A DNA stretch of 64,000 nucleotides from Saccharum officinarum (Eukaryota > Streptophyta > Magnoliopsida > Poales > Poaceae). A program made the position numbers and the translations under genes. Below are positions 34,939 to 46,232 of the stretch, one piece after another. The notes under the pieces are model-generated. The model searched no databases and was not told where the DNA came from. It saw nothing but the letters and a program-made list of their open reading frames with translations. The DNA is taken from contig CM036199.1 of assembly GCA_020631735.1 (NCBI GenBank), positions 14,414,834-14,478,833 on the forward strand, given 5' to 3'. Within the stretch, counting starts at the first letter, position 1. Each line of letters opens with the position of its first letter.

Positions 34939-36065
34939 TGAAAGCCCAAGTTTGGTTTTGATAATTAATGACACCAAGTTGCTAATGCCATTTGTTAAGT
35001 GTTTTGAGTTAGGCATAAGCAACACATGTGATGAAGGTGTATGTGGCAAGGAGTGGTGGCCACAAGATCACAAAGAGATGGTGCATGGACATGAAATGAT
35101 GATCATGGTAGAGATGCACATAAAATGAAGGACATGATGATCAAGTGGAGGAGAAGGATCTAAGAGCGCAAGGCAAAGGTATAATCATAGGGTTTTCCTT
35201 TTTGTCGGTCTAAGATAAGTAGAGAAGTGATTGACCGGTTTAAGGATACATAGCCGACTATCAAGAGGGGCAATCACGGTTAGCTCGGAAATCAAGTGCC
35301 ACTAGATCAATGTCTTGAGCATATGCATTAGGATCTAGTAAAGAGCTAACATAACGCCTTGGAAAATGATTATGAAATGCTAACACACATGCACATGGTG
35401 ATTTACACATGGTGGTGTTAGCACGTTTGTGAAGGCGGTGGAGTTTGAGCGGTAGAGAAGGGTTTGGGTTCTTCTCTCCCTCCCGCCGAGCTTACGAGGC
35501 GGGATTCGGCGCTTTTTGGAGAAGTGAAACGCCTATTTTCTATTGCGCCAGAAGTCGGAAAAGAAATGGAGGCAAACGGAGGTCACTGTGGTGACCAGAC
35601 GCTGCACCGGACGCGGTCACGATATGACCGGACGCGTCCGGTCAGTGTTCAGTGTCTGCGCGGTTTTTAGTTTGATGATCGAACGCGCAGCGCGTCCGGT
35701 CACTGATGACCGGACGCGTCCGGTCATCTAGGGAGCTTACTGGACTCTAACCGGACGCTGGCACTGTGGCGTCCGGTCAGTTCAACAGCGTGTCCGGTCA
35801 TTGTTTCGTTGAGCGCTTCTTAGGCCTGACCAGCGCGTCCGGTCCTTCACGGAACCAGCGCATCCGGTCAGGCGTCCAGAGGGGCAGAAAGCGCAGGAGT
35901 GATGATCGGACGCTAGAGCGTCCGGTCTTGTGCGATCGGACACGTCCGATCGTTGCCTGGAGCGCGTCCGGTCATTCGTTGCAGCGTGTCCGGTCTGCGC
36001 GACCAACGCGTCCGGTCGTTGCCTCGCAGTTAGCCGTTGCGCGACCGGCGCGTCTGGTCAGTTTG
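34939..36065 (+). mobile_element. 5' LTR of a plus-strand SIRE-type copia element, truncated
   Basis: It starts TGAAAGCCCAAGTTTGG and carries the palindrome cluster (35580-36060). It then jumps near 36065-36095 directly into integrase coding. The LTR 3' part, the primer site and gag are missing. CATATGAGCTAT occurs twice around the junction (36077-36118), suggesting a deletion between short repeats. Confidence 0.7.
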
Positions 36066-36083
36066 ACCAGCCAACATATGAGC

Positions 36084-37026
36084 TATGGGAAGCTTGGGAA
36101 GACACCATATGAGCTATTGAATGGAAGAAAGCCCAACATTGCATACTTTAGAGTGTTTGGTTGCAAATGCTATATTCTCAAGAAAGGCACTAGATTGAGC
36201 AAGTTTGAAAAGAAATGTGATGAAGGTTCTTACTTGGTTATTCTACCACAGCAAAGCAAATAGAGTTTGGAATCTCACAAACGGCACCTTGGAAGAAGTT
36301 CATGATGTTGAGTTTTGATGAAACCCAAGGGTCTCAAAATGAAGCTCAAACCCTTGATGATGTGAGAGGAGATCAATTGTCAAATGCAATGAAGAACATG
36401 GACATTGGTGACATAAAGCCAGGCAAGTTGGATGATGATTATTTCATGTGATCAACCAAAGTGTGCAAATTGATTCAAATCAAGCAAGCTCAAGTGGTTC
36501 TCATGATGAAGTGAAGTTCAAGGTCAAACAAGTGGAAGCAATCAACTCCCAATACTCCAACCTACTAGCATAGCAAGAGATCATCTATTAGATCAAATCA
36601 TTGGTGGAATTCAAAACGGTGTTCAAACTAGATCAATTAGCATCCTTTTTATGAGCACTACTCATTTGTGTCACTTGAAGAACCTAAGAAAATAGAAGAT
36701 GCTTTGAAAGATTCCGATTGGGTAAAATGCCATGCATGAAGAGCTAAACAACTTCACTAAAAATCAAGTTTGGGAAACTTGTTGAAAGGCCAAAGAACTA
36801 CAATGTGATTGATACTAAGTGGGTCTTTAGAAACAAGCAAGATCAAGATGGCATGGTTGTGAGGAACAAAGCAAGATTGGTAGCTCAAGGTTATACACAA
36901 GTTGAGGGTCTTGACTTTGGAGAGACATATGCACCCGTTGCAAGATTGGAGGCTATTAGAATCTTATTAGCATATGCTTGTGCACACAACATCAAGCTCT
37001 ATCAAATGGATATCAAGAGTGTATTT
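36084..37026 (+). pseudogene. Copia (SIRE) integrase end and RT start, decayed, running into the gap
   Basis: It reads PYELLNGRKPNIAYFRVFGC then KCYILKKGTRLSKFEKK, with later stops. From 36805 it reads WVFRNKQDQDGMVVRNKARL, VAQGYTQVEGLDFGETYAPV and LLAYACAHNIKLYQMDIKSV. This is the same protein region as in the intact-looking copy at 46233-49426, but with frameshifts between 36230 and 36800. The N gap interrupts RT just before the AFLNG block. Confidence 0.85.
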
Positions 37027-37126
37027 NNNNNNNNNNNNNNNNNNNNNNNNNNNNNNNNNNNNNNNNNNNNNNNNNNNNNNNNNNNNNNNNNNNNNNNNNN
37101 NNNNNNNNNNNNNNNNNNNNNNNNNN
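37027..37126. other. Assembly gap of exactly 100 N
   Basis: One hundred N, the conventional size for a gap of unknown length. It breaks a copia RT on the left, and a minus-strand gypsy-type LTR on the right. The elements on its two sides need not be neighbours in the genome. Confidence 1.
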
Positions 37127-39231
37127 TAATTAGCCCTATGGTTGAACAGCAACACTTATTTTAGTAGCTCAGAAAATCTTATTAAAATTACAGTGGGTTA
37201 CTAATATCAAGAATAGCTTGACATAAAATTTTTACTGCATTTGATAATTAGAACTTACTATACAAAAATAACAAACTATGGCCTCAAATTAGATATTTAA
37301 AATACTTACATTATGAAAAGTATCAAAACAACAGATTTAGGAATTTTTCTACTATCTACTACCTAAACAAAACACTATGGAAAAATTATCACTTGCATGT
37401 TTTATTCAAATTTATTTAATTAACAAAAATAACAATTATTGGTAACAAAAAGCATTGAACTGCAACTACAAATTTTATACAGAACACCCAAGATATAAAA
37501 TTTCCTAGAAAGTACATGACACAAAAAGATTAATAAATTTGGAATCATATTTTTCTGACTTTTCTAGGATTTATTAAGTATTTATCAAGAAAATAGCCAT
37601 TTTACTATTTAATTATAAACTCTACAGAAAAAGTACATCAAATATGACATGCAACAATTTTATACCATAGATCTGGTCCCAAAGAGTCCATAGAAATTTG
37701 TTTCATCAAATTTGGAGCTAAAATGAGCAAGTTACAATTTTTTCTAAAGCATTTATACATTTTCTAAAAAATCATTTCCAAAAATCCTTTTAAATCCAGT
37801 CGCTGAACGGCTAGACGCACCGGCGATCTACACACGCGCGCCAGCACACAGAGACAGACAGGCGGCCCGCGGCGTCAACCGGGTCCCACGCGTCAGCCGC
37901 TCCGAGTCAAGGAGGGCGCTGACCGCGCGGATCTCGACGACGGCGAGGTCGCCGGCGACGAGAGTCACCACCGTCGTGATCCTCAAGGCGAGGCGGTCCC
38001 GTTGAGATCATTGGCATGGACCGGAGGAGCTCGAATGAAATCGAGCTTGCCACCGGCCATGGCGGCTCGGCGGCGCTGCTCACCGACGCGGGAGCTCCTC
38101 TCCGCGCCACGGGGCGGCACGGGAGATGGTGTCCGGCACCGGAGGAGGAGGCGAACAAGATGCTCGCGCGCGAGTGAGGAAAAGAAGAGGCGGAGGCGGG
38201 GTTTCCACGGAGCGGAGAACCACGGTGAGCTCGGCCGGAACTCCGGCGAGCGGATGGCGGGGCTGTGGAGCTTACCGCGGGAGATGGAGGTGAGCACGGG
38301 GTGCGCCAGAGAGAGAGAAGCTCGGGCGAGATGGAGAGGTCTGCGGTGGCCGGAGCTCGTCGGAACGCGCGCGTCCGGCGAGCGCTGCGTGCGGTGGCGG
38401 AGTGGGGAAACGCAGCTGCGAAACAGCGCTGCGCAGTGAACAAGCGAGGAGGCACGGAGAGGCGGAGAGAGCGAATGGCGAGGCGCTGACGCGCGGGGGG
38501 TTTAAGGCTGTGGGCGCTCGCGCTGGTGGGGGCGAAGACCGAGCGCCACGCGGCCGCTGTGGCCGGCATGCGGCCGCCACGCGGCGTGCGTGCTCTGCCG
38601 GAGCGCCAGCGCGCGCGGGCGAGGGCGCGGGGCGGAGGAGGGAGACGGCCGGCTGGCCTGGGCCGAGGCGGGCAGCGCGGGCGGTGCGCGCGCGCGCGGT
38701 GAGGCGGGCCGACTCTGGCTCTGGGCCGAATCGGTGGCGGTGGCCCGCGAGGAAAAGAAATGAAATTTTTGATTTTTGATTTTCAAATTTAAATGCATTT
38801 CAAACTTCAAACCCAATTTTGAACAAGAAGAAAGCATTTTATGGATTTGGCCCAAAAATAAAAGTTGCTCAAATTGAATTCTCTACAACTTTGATTAAGG
38901 GGCCATCTCAAAATTCTTAATAGATTTTAAATGACAAAATAAAAGCTAAATTAGGGAATAGTTTTGAATATTTTTCATAATTATTTTTGAACAAGTTTTT
39001 GACAAAATTTGAGCTCCAAAATTTGAACTAAAGTTCCAAGTGATGTAAGAATTATGGTTGCAAGGCTTTTGATATAATGTGATTATCATATTATTATAGT
39101 CCATTAAATATAGCATGTTTAAGCTTTTATTTTAATCAAATTATACCATTATCATACATGATTATAATGATATAAATGCTATGCAATATGATTGCCATGC
39201 AAAATGCATTGCGCAACACCGGAGTGTTACA
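37127..39231 (-). mobile_element. Gypsy-type LTR in reverse orientation, inserted in a copia env-like ORF
   Basis: On the minus strand the LTR begins TGTAACACTCCGGTGTTG at 39231. As in the long LTR at 2047-6843, AT-rich sequence encloses a GC-rich island (37800-38760) with no convincing genes. The other end is in the N gap, so solo LTR versus full element cannot be told. The bases GACGG (39232-39236) would be its target duplication. Confidence 0.6.
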
Positions 39232-41955
39232 GACGGGGACGAAAGTCCTCCCATGTTGACAGAGGTAGCCCATGGCAAGCGCAAGAAAGATAGCCACAAG
39301 AAGAGAAAGAGGACACCCACTGAGACAGAGATAGCACAAGCAGTCGCTGATGCAGCAGAGCTTGCAGAGAGAGTGGCAGAAGCAGTGGGATTCACATTGG
39401 CGAGCGTCGCATTCATCTTAAAGGTCGACAACTCGGTATTGAGGGCACAGAGGGGACAGATGACCCACCTACAGAGCAGCCCATAGATGACACAGAGGAG
39501 ACAGAGGAGCAGATCGTTCAGACTCCACCGCGTCGTCGCTTAGGACGTACGTGAGCATAGGTGACTCCTAGGCCAGAGGGCCAGCGTCGTGGAGGTCGTC
39601 CACCTCCAGGGCTCGAGGTCACCCCCCAATCAAGCACTTTGACCTCAGGGGAGCTACAGCACGACAGGTCCAGGCTCTCAGGTTTGTTGAGGTTGGTCGG
39701 TGGTTTCCACCTTAGCGGGACATTTGAGGTTCAGAGGGCTTCTACACACCTCTGCATGAGGACTTCTACAGAGCCTATGTTGACAGCGGGATTGCATTCA
39801 GACCTCAGAGAGTTTGTCCTTTTTACCTAGTTTGTCAGACCTTCTAGGACGAACTGGAGCTTACTGTGGACTTGGGTCAGAGAGTTCTACTCTTCACTTT
39901 GAATTGACCCTGCTGATGAGGTTATATACTTTGCATTCCGAGGCCGTGACCGCAGACTATACAACACCAGGGTATGGGAGATGCTCAGACTCCCTGCTTC
40001 AGAGATGAAGATTCACCAGTTATGCTTTGGACAGACTTCACCATCGAGACGTCCTCACGGAGGTACAGTACCACCCACAGACATGATCAGACCCTGCTTC
40101 CGTGAGCCATTTGGCGAGGGGTCTAGACGTACACCTGACAGCTTGACACCCCTTGCTAGAGTGCTTGATGCCATTGTGAGGCAGACTCTTCTTCCGAGGC
40201 TAGGATACAGAGAGGGCCTGACACATATGCAGCTTTGGGTTGTTCATCACCTCATCTCTTAGACACCATTTGATATTTGGGATCTGTTACTATGTGAGAT
40301 GGAGGACACTTTGGCTGAGGGCTTCAAGGGTCACCGTCAGTTACCATATGCGCACTAGATCTGCTTTATTATTCGATCTGTGTGTGACCTGCCTGCATAG
40401 ATTAGGGTTGAGATCTCTGATACCACTACTGCATTCCTAGAGTATGACATTCGACAGTTGTGGGCTTTAGTTACTAGAGAGCAGGCACCTAGGCCAGGAC
40501 AGCATCAGAGGCTAGAGGTTCCAGAGACAACAGCTGAGCAGGATGAGACCATTGAGGGTCTTGCTGAGGCCGAGCTTGCAGATCTTGATGCTCAGCCAGC
40601 TGATCCAGTTGAGGATGATGCCACTGATAGCACAGACGAGGACTACCAGCCTATTCCCCGGTATCGCTCTCCTCGGTCTCACGACCATGAGGCCGGTGGT
40701 TCAGGATCAGCCTCCCGCTCAGACCCAGTCATGGTGGCTATCCTTGAGAGGCTGACCCAGGCCCAGGAGAGGCAGGAGGTTCAGATGCAGCGACAGGCTC
40801 AGGACACAGCAGCTGTATTTGCTCAGATCCAGGCTCATTAGGACGAGTTCCAGAGGCAGCAACTGGAGTTTCAGAGGCAGCAGTTTGAGATGCAAAGGCA
40901 GCAGGCAGCCACCCAGTAGCAGTATCTTGAGCTCCTGTGACATCTCGTCACTGTTGGGGTTCCTCCACCATCGTCTGTTCTTACTCCAGAACTATAGTCC
41001 AGTAGACCTCAGAGTCAGGGACAGCCGAGCTTTCAGTTTACCTCTCCCCAGCAGCAGGTTCCTCAGACCTTTTAGTTGCCGAGCTACACTCCTATTCAGA
41101 CAGAGTTCACTCCACCAGCTTAGCCCAGACCTCACCTTTTGTCGGGCACTCCTTTCACTGACTTGAGTGCCTCCTACAGCGAGTTGACTGGTCAGCCTAC
41201 ACCCTCGCACACCACTGTTGTGACTTCTTCAGGGATGTCGGCTTTCGAGACTGTGGCTCCTCCAGTGACAGGGACCGGGACTATAGAGACAGTGCCGTCG
41301 TTAGTTGCCTCGACAGATCCTCCCACAGTTGATGTTTTTCAGGCTCCGGTGATAGAGACTGCTCCTATTGTTGCTACTACGTCTTCAGTTTCTGCTCCTA
41401 CTCTACAGACCCAGACTGCTTCACTGCCATGTGTATCTACAGAGGGTCAGCCTGACAGTTCAGAGTCTGAGGAGGATACTTCACAGTTTGTGATCACTCT
41501 ACGCTCCTCGGCACCTGACACGACTGCTTCTGTTCCCCCGTCAGATCCTTAGTTTTGTTTTTGGCGTTTGATGCCAAAGGGGAGAGAGAGTAGATTCAGG
41601 GGGAGTGTTGATAGAGGGTTTATTTTTTTGTGTGCTACATTCATGCATCATGTTTATTTTCTCGCCCTGCATTGTGTGACATGTGTGCTTGTGAGATCTC
41701 TGTTATATATATCATGTCACTTAATTGGTTCTAGCTCATATGGTTGTGCTTCCGTGCCTTACTCCGATTTCATATGAGCTATATTTTATGTGTACTAACT
41801 CTTCCTGTTTTATCTTGTGAGTACACTCTATTGGCTTGGAACACATAAGCAATTCTCAACCCCCTGTGCTTATTGCCTTTTGCTTATGTGAACCAAGCAT
41901 GTTCGAAAACCTCAACTCTTAAATCTTCTGAATCTAAGTGTTGTCATCAATCACC
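39232..41955 (+). pseudogene. Env-like third ORF (plant transposon protein type) of a SIRE element, decayed
   Basis: Pieces in shifting frames match the ORF3/putative plant transposon protein domain found between pol and the 3' LTR in SIRE/Maximus elements. They are a Lys-rich start (KRKKDSHKKRKRTPTETEIA, 39232-39483); then EMKIHQLCFGQTSP, FREPFGEGSRRTPDSLTPLA and LPRLGYREGLTHMQLWVVHH (39981-40262); and a Gln-rich helical tail (AILERLTQAQERQEVQMQRQ, ~40458-40950) with a C-terminal Thr/Ser/Pro-rich part (41139-41552). Many frameshifts and stops are present. It is split upstream by the LTR at 37127-39231. Confidence 0.75.
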
Positions 41956-41969
41956 AAAAAGAGGGAGAT
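41956..41969 (+). promoter_or_regulatory. Polypurine tract of the second plus-strand SIRE element
   Basis: AAAAAGAGGGAGAT is immediately followed by TGAAAGC, the LTR start. Confidence 0.75.
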
Positions 41970-42859
41970 TGAAAGCATCTAGGCCTAGGAGTTGGTTTCA
42001 GCAATTGATGACAACGCATTATTACCATGACTAACGTGTGTTTTGCAGAAACTTTGATAAGTTAGGTCATGGGGTTGATAACTACTTTGGGCACTATGGT
42101 ATTCATGCCCCGTGATGAAAATCGTTTTGGTTTTCAAAGGATCAACGACAAGATTAAGGACGGTTAGTTGCGGATGTCAAGGTGTTGAGTTACATTCGGA
42201 ATAGTCATTAGGATCTTTGCTTTTTTCCTTTGGCCGTACTATAAGGGGGGCATGAGCGAGTAGTTTGACCTAGGTAAGTCTCTTGTTTAGGTGTGGTGCA
42301 CACTTGTCAAACTTAGCACTAGGTAGCTCAGGTAAAGCTCAAAGTTCAGTTGGAAGCAACTCGGTTCGAGTTGCATCGCGTTTCAAAGTCGTTTGAGCCG
42401 TTTACCCCTGATCGGACGTGGTCTCAGTCTCGACCGGACGCGTTCGGTCAGTACTAACAGTCACTGCATTTCAACCTGGTTGACCAAACACGGTCCCTGT
42501 GAGGACCAGACGCGTTGATCGGTTTGACACGTGTCTCAGAGGGTAAAAGTCTAATCGGACACGACTGGAAGGTGATCGGACGCGTCCGGTCATGTTCCAG
42601 TAAGGTACTTTGCTGATCTGACGCGTCCGATCATCTTTGATCAGACGCGAACGAGCATTAGGTCAAAGTACAGTAAGGTTCTTGCACGACCGGACGTGTC
42701 CGGTCACCCCTAATCGGTGCGTCCGGTCACTCAGCGGTGTCGTTCAGTTTTTCGACCGTTATGTTCGACCGGCGCGTCCGGTCACAACGACCGGCGCGTC
42801 TGGTCAGTGCATATTTTGCTGAGTTGGCAAGTAACGGTTGGATTTGGCTGTGGGGTGTA
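41970..42859 (+). mobile_element. 3' LTR of the second plus-strand SIRE element, first part
   Basis: It starts TGAAAGCATCTAGGCC after a polypurine tract and contains palindromic CGGACGCGTCCGG-type motifs (42410-42810). It is interrupted after GTGTA (42855-42859) by a whole minus-strand SIRE element, and continues at 53805. Total LTR length is about 1.6 kb without the insert. Confidence 0.8.
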
Positions 42860-45095
42860 TGTCAGGTCCTAGATGGCTAGACGGGGGGGTGAATAGTCTA
42901 TAAAAATTTCTACAAGAATCACTAAGCAAACTTGTTAGAATAATAAACGGCGCAAAGCGAGTTTTGCTTAGACTACGGTTGTGATGCAAGCCTCCTATCC
43001 ACAAGACTAGTAGATTATGATCTCTAGTTCACACATGGGCTAAGTCACTAATCTTACACTAGTGAGCAAGCTAACAACTACTAGCAAAGGCTAACACTAG
43101 AGCTACACAAGATAACTAGTAAAAGTAAATGCGAGAGAGAGGATTGTGAATCTTATACCGACGGTGGAGTGAAGATGTTGCCAATCACCAAGATGATATA
43201 CAATCAATCAATATTGACAACAACACAATATGAAGACCAATCACCGGGAGACAAGAGACACAATATTTTTTGTTCACCCGATGTTCACTTGTGCACCGAC
43301 AAGCTACGTCACCGGTTGTGTCGACCAACACTTAGATGGTTCCTCGGTGTGACCCTCAAGTCACTTGCCCCTCAAGGCACGCCCCGCAAGGCACCGCAAG
43401 ACACCACTCTCAAGTGAGGTAACTCAATGACACGCGCAATGTAATAGAGTTGCTTTTGGCGTCCCGCCGAGGAAAGCACAAGAACCTCTTACAATCAACC
43501 GAAGGTGGCCAAGAACAATCACCTTCTCTTGCCAACGCCTCCAACAATCTCCAAGCTGGCTAGGAGCAGTACTCTCCAAGAGTAACAAGAAATCCACTGG
43601 CTAAACCACCCACAAGTGCCACTAGATGCCCTCAAGCTATGCAATGCACTTTGGGATCACTCAATCTCACTTTTGATTTGCAATCAAGCAAGAGAGATGA
43701 GTGGGAGGAGGTGCTCTAGCTCAAAGGATGCACAAGAATGTTAGAAATCACGAGAGACCTCCCCAAGGGCCGGCCAACAAGTATTTATAAGCATCCCATC
43801 CAAATAGAGCCGTTATACCCCTTCACTAGGTCTGTTCGGGATGACCGGACGCGCCGGTCATAACTGACCGGACGCGCTCGACCGCGTCCGATCCTCCAAC
43901 GGTCACTGCGCCAACGGTCAAATCCCATGACCGAACGCGCCTCTCAAAACAACCGGACGCGCCGGTCCTGAGTGACCGGACGCGCTCCAGTCAACGACCG
44001 GACGCGCCGATCGCACAGCACCGCGCACCCGCAAAGTAACGACCAGACGCGCCCCTCGCAAAGACCGGACGTGACAGTGCCCGCGTCCGGTTTGAGTCCA
44101 GTAAGCTCCCTCGATTTTTGGACACGTCCGATCATGTGTGACCAGACGCGCCCCGCGTCCGATCGTCCTCTACGAACCTCAGTTTCTTCTGCGTGACTGA
44201 TCGGACGCGCCGGTCCCGCGAGTGACCGGACGCGCCGGTTGCAAACCCTAGCACCCGCGCCTACGCTGTACTGACCGGACGCGTCCGGTCATATCATGAC
44301 CGCGTCCGGTGCAGCGTCCGGTCACCTCTGTGACCTCCGTTCGCCTCCATTTCTTTTCCGACTTCCAGCGTAGTGGAAAATAGGCATTTCAAGTTCCCAA
44401 AAACGCCTGAATCCCGCGCTCGCAAGCTCGGTGGGAGGGAGAGAGAGACCCAAACCCTCTCTACCGCTCAAACTTCATCGCCTTCGCAAATGTGCCAACA
44501 CCAACAAGTGATCACCACCTTGTGCACGTGTGTTAGCATTTTCATAAACATTTTCGAAGGTTTTCCAGTTAGCTCACTAGGCCCTACATGCAATGCACTT
44601 CATGAATTCACCTAGTGGCACCCGTGCATCGAATAACCGATAAGACTTCCCCTCTTAATAGTTCGGCTATCGATCCTAAACCACTCACACCCTCTATGGT
44701 GTCTTGAGTGCAAAACAAAATGGCCCTATGGTTATACCTTTGCCTTGAGCCCATTTTGTTTCTCCAAAAGATATGATCCACTTCATATCATCACATGACC
44801 GTCTCGATCCATCGACCTTAACTTTACTTGCTCTTCACTGTTGCATCGGTCCGTCGGCGCCAAGTCTTGCTCAAGCTTCACCATCGCATGGTCCTTCGCT
44901 TCGAAGCCTCGACTTGCCCTTCACCTTCACAACCGGTCCATCGAGCCAAGCATCACCTCGGTCTTCATCATCTTGGTCACATGAGTCAATGTCATGTCTC
45001 ATATTCAATGACCACCTTTATCTAAATCATCCACTTAGATACAAAGGTTAGTCCTAGGTTTCATCAATTAGCCAAAACCAAACTAGGGACCTGCA
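42860..45095 (-). repeat. 3' LTR of the minus-strand SIRE element
   Basis: On the minus strand it starts TGCAGGTCCCTAGTTTGG and ends CTAGGACCTGACA. A TATA-type box (TATTTATA on plus, 43782-43789) and a cluster of ACGCG palindromes (43840-44330) precede it in transcription order. The partner LTR starts TGAAAGTCCC, so the first bases differ. Confidence 0.9.
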
Positions 45096-46232
45096 ATCTC
45101 CCCTTTTTGGTAATTGATGACAACCCTCACAAAGATGATTTTGATAATAAAAGTTTTGAACTTATCATACTTGTCCAATCATTTTGCTCATAAGTAAAGT
45201 TTGGACAATTATCACAAGCTCGGTTTTGGTAGCATTAGCTCTCTCTACATATGTGCATAGAGTTTGGATTGAAAGCTTTGCACATATGCATAGATAGAAG
45301 TGTTGAGAGAGTAATTCTACCAAAATGATGCTAAGGTGTAAGAAATGGACCTTTGAAGCGTGATACCAATCGGAGTTGCCTTTTACACCATCCTTAGCAT
45401 CATGAAGTAACTAGACATTCATCACAACTCAAGAACCCCGTGAGATCAACATTATAAGTAAAGGTTCTTGGATCACTCGTACCACTTGTAGAGCTTTAAG
45501 CATGTCTAGATACCACATGTAAACTATTCCTATGCATGCTAGTAGATCATTTCATCATTCAAGTTCTATACTAGCATTGCACCACACAAGCACGTATATT
45601 GAACTTAAAAACATGTGCAATGAGCAAGTCAAATGAGAATGCACAAACAAATGCAACAACTTTGTTTATGAGCTTGCTCCCCCTACTTGTGTGCATCAAA
45701 ATTTTATTTACCCCTTTATCATGTTGAATCATCTTTTTCTCTACCCCTTTGTCAACAACTTACCCAAAAATGGGATCAAATTGTGGATAGAAAAACAATG
45801 TTTGATGGAGTAGGTTAAAAATTAATTCGATACCACATGTAAGGTTAAAAATTTATCAAATTTGGTTTAACCTAGAATACTTGCCAAAGATATTTAATTC
45901 GATTTGAACCAAAGACAAGCTTCTTCACACCTCATGATAAGGGTTATCTTGCCTATGTTGAATTAAATACGTATTGCAAATCTTCTAGATTCAACACTAG
46001 GTTTGCAAGCTCACGAACATGTTATATGCCACCACTAGATCAAAATAAGCATAGAAGCAATAGTGGTAACATATATCCATCAAATTCATTTGATTTATCA
46101 TGAATTCTCATGCGTACCACTTATTATATCTACATGCTCTAGCAAGTCCTTAACATAGGATGAATGACATGTCAATCAACTTTACCTTGCAATGTCAAAG
46201 GAGAGGCATGTCAATAAGTGGGTGGGGTGCAT
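45096..46232 (-). other. 3' non-coding region and polypurine tract of the SIRE element
   Basis: 1.1 kb lies between the pol stop and the LTR without a coding frame. In element orientation it ends in the polypurine tract CCAAAAAGGGGAGAT (45096-45110). The env-like ORF present in the plus-strand relative (39232-41955) is absent here. Confidence 0.75.

Noticed and set aside
36805..37164. 119-aa frame containing X residues
   Set aside because: It is a copia RT fragment run through the N gap; only the part before 37027 is real.
37907..38580. 220-aa minus-strand GC-rich frame and shadows
   Set aside because: Same kind of GC island in an LTR-like sequence; all six frames are open and none looks like a protein family.
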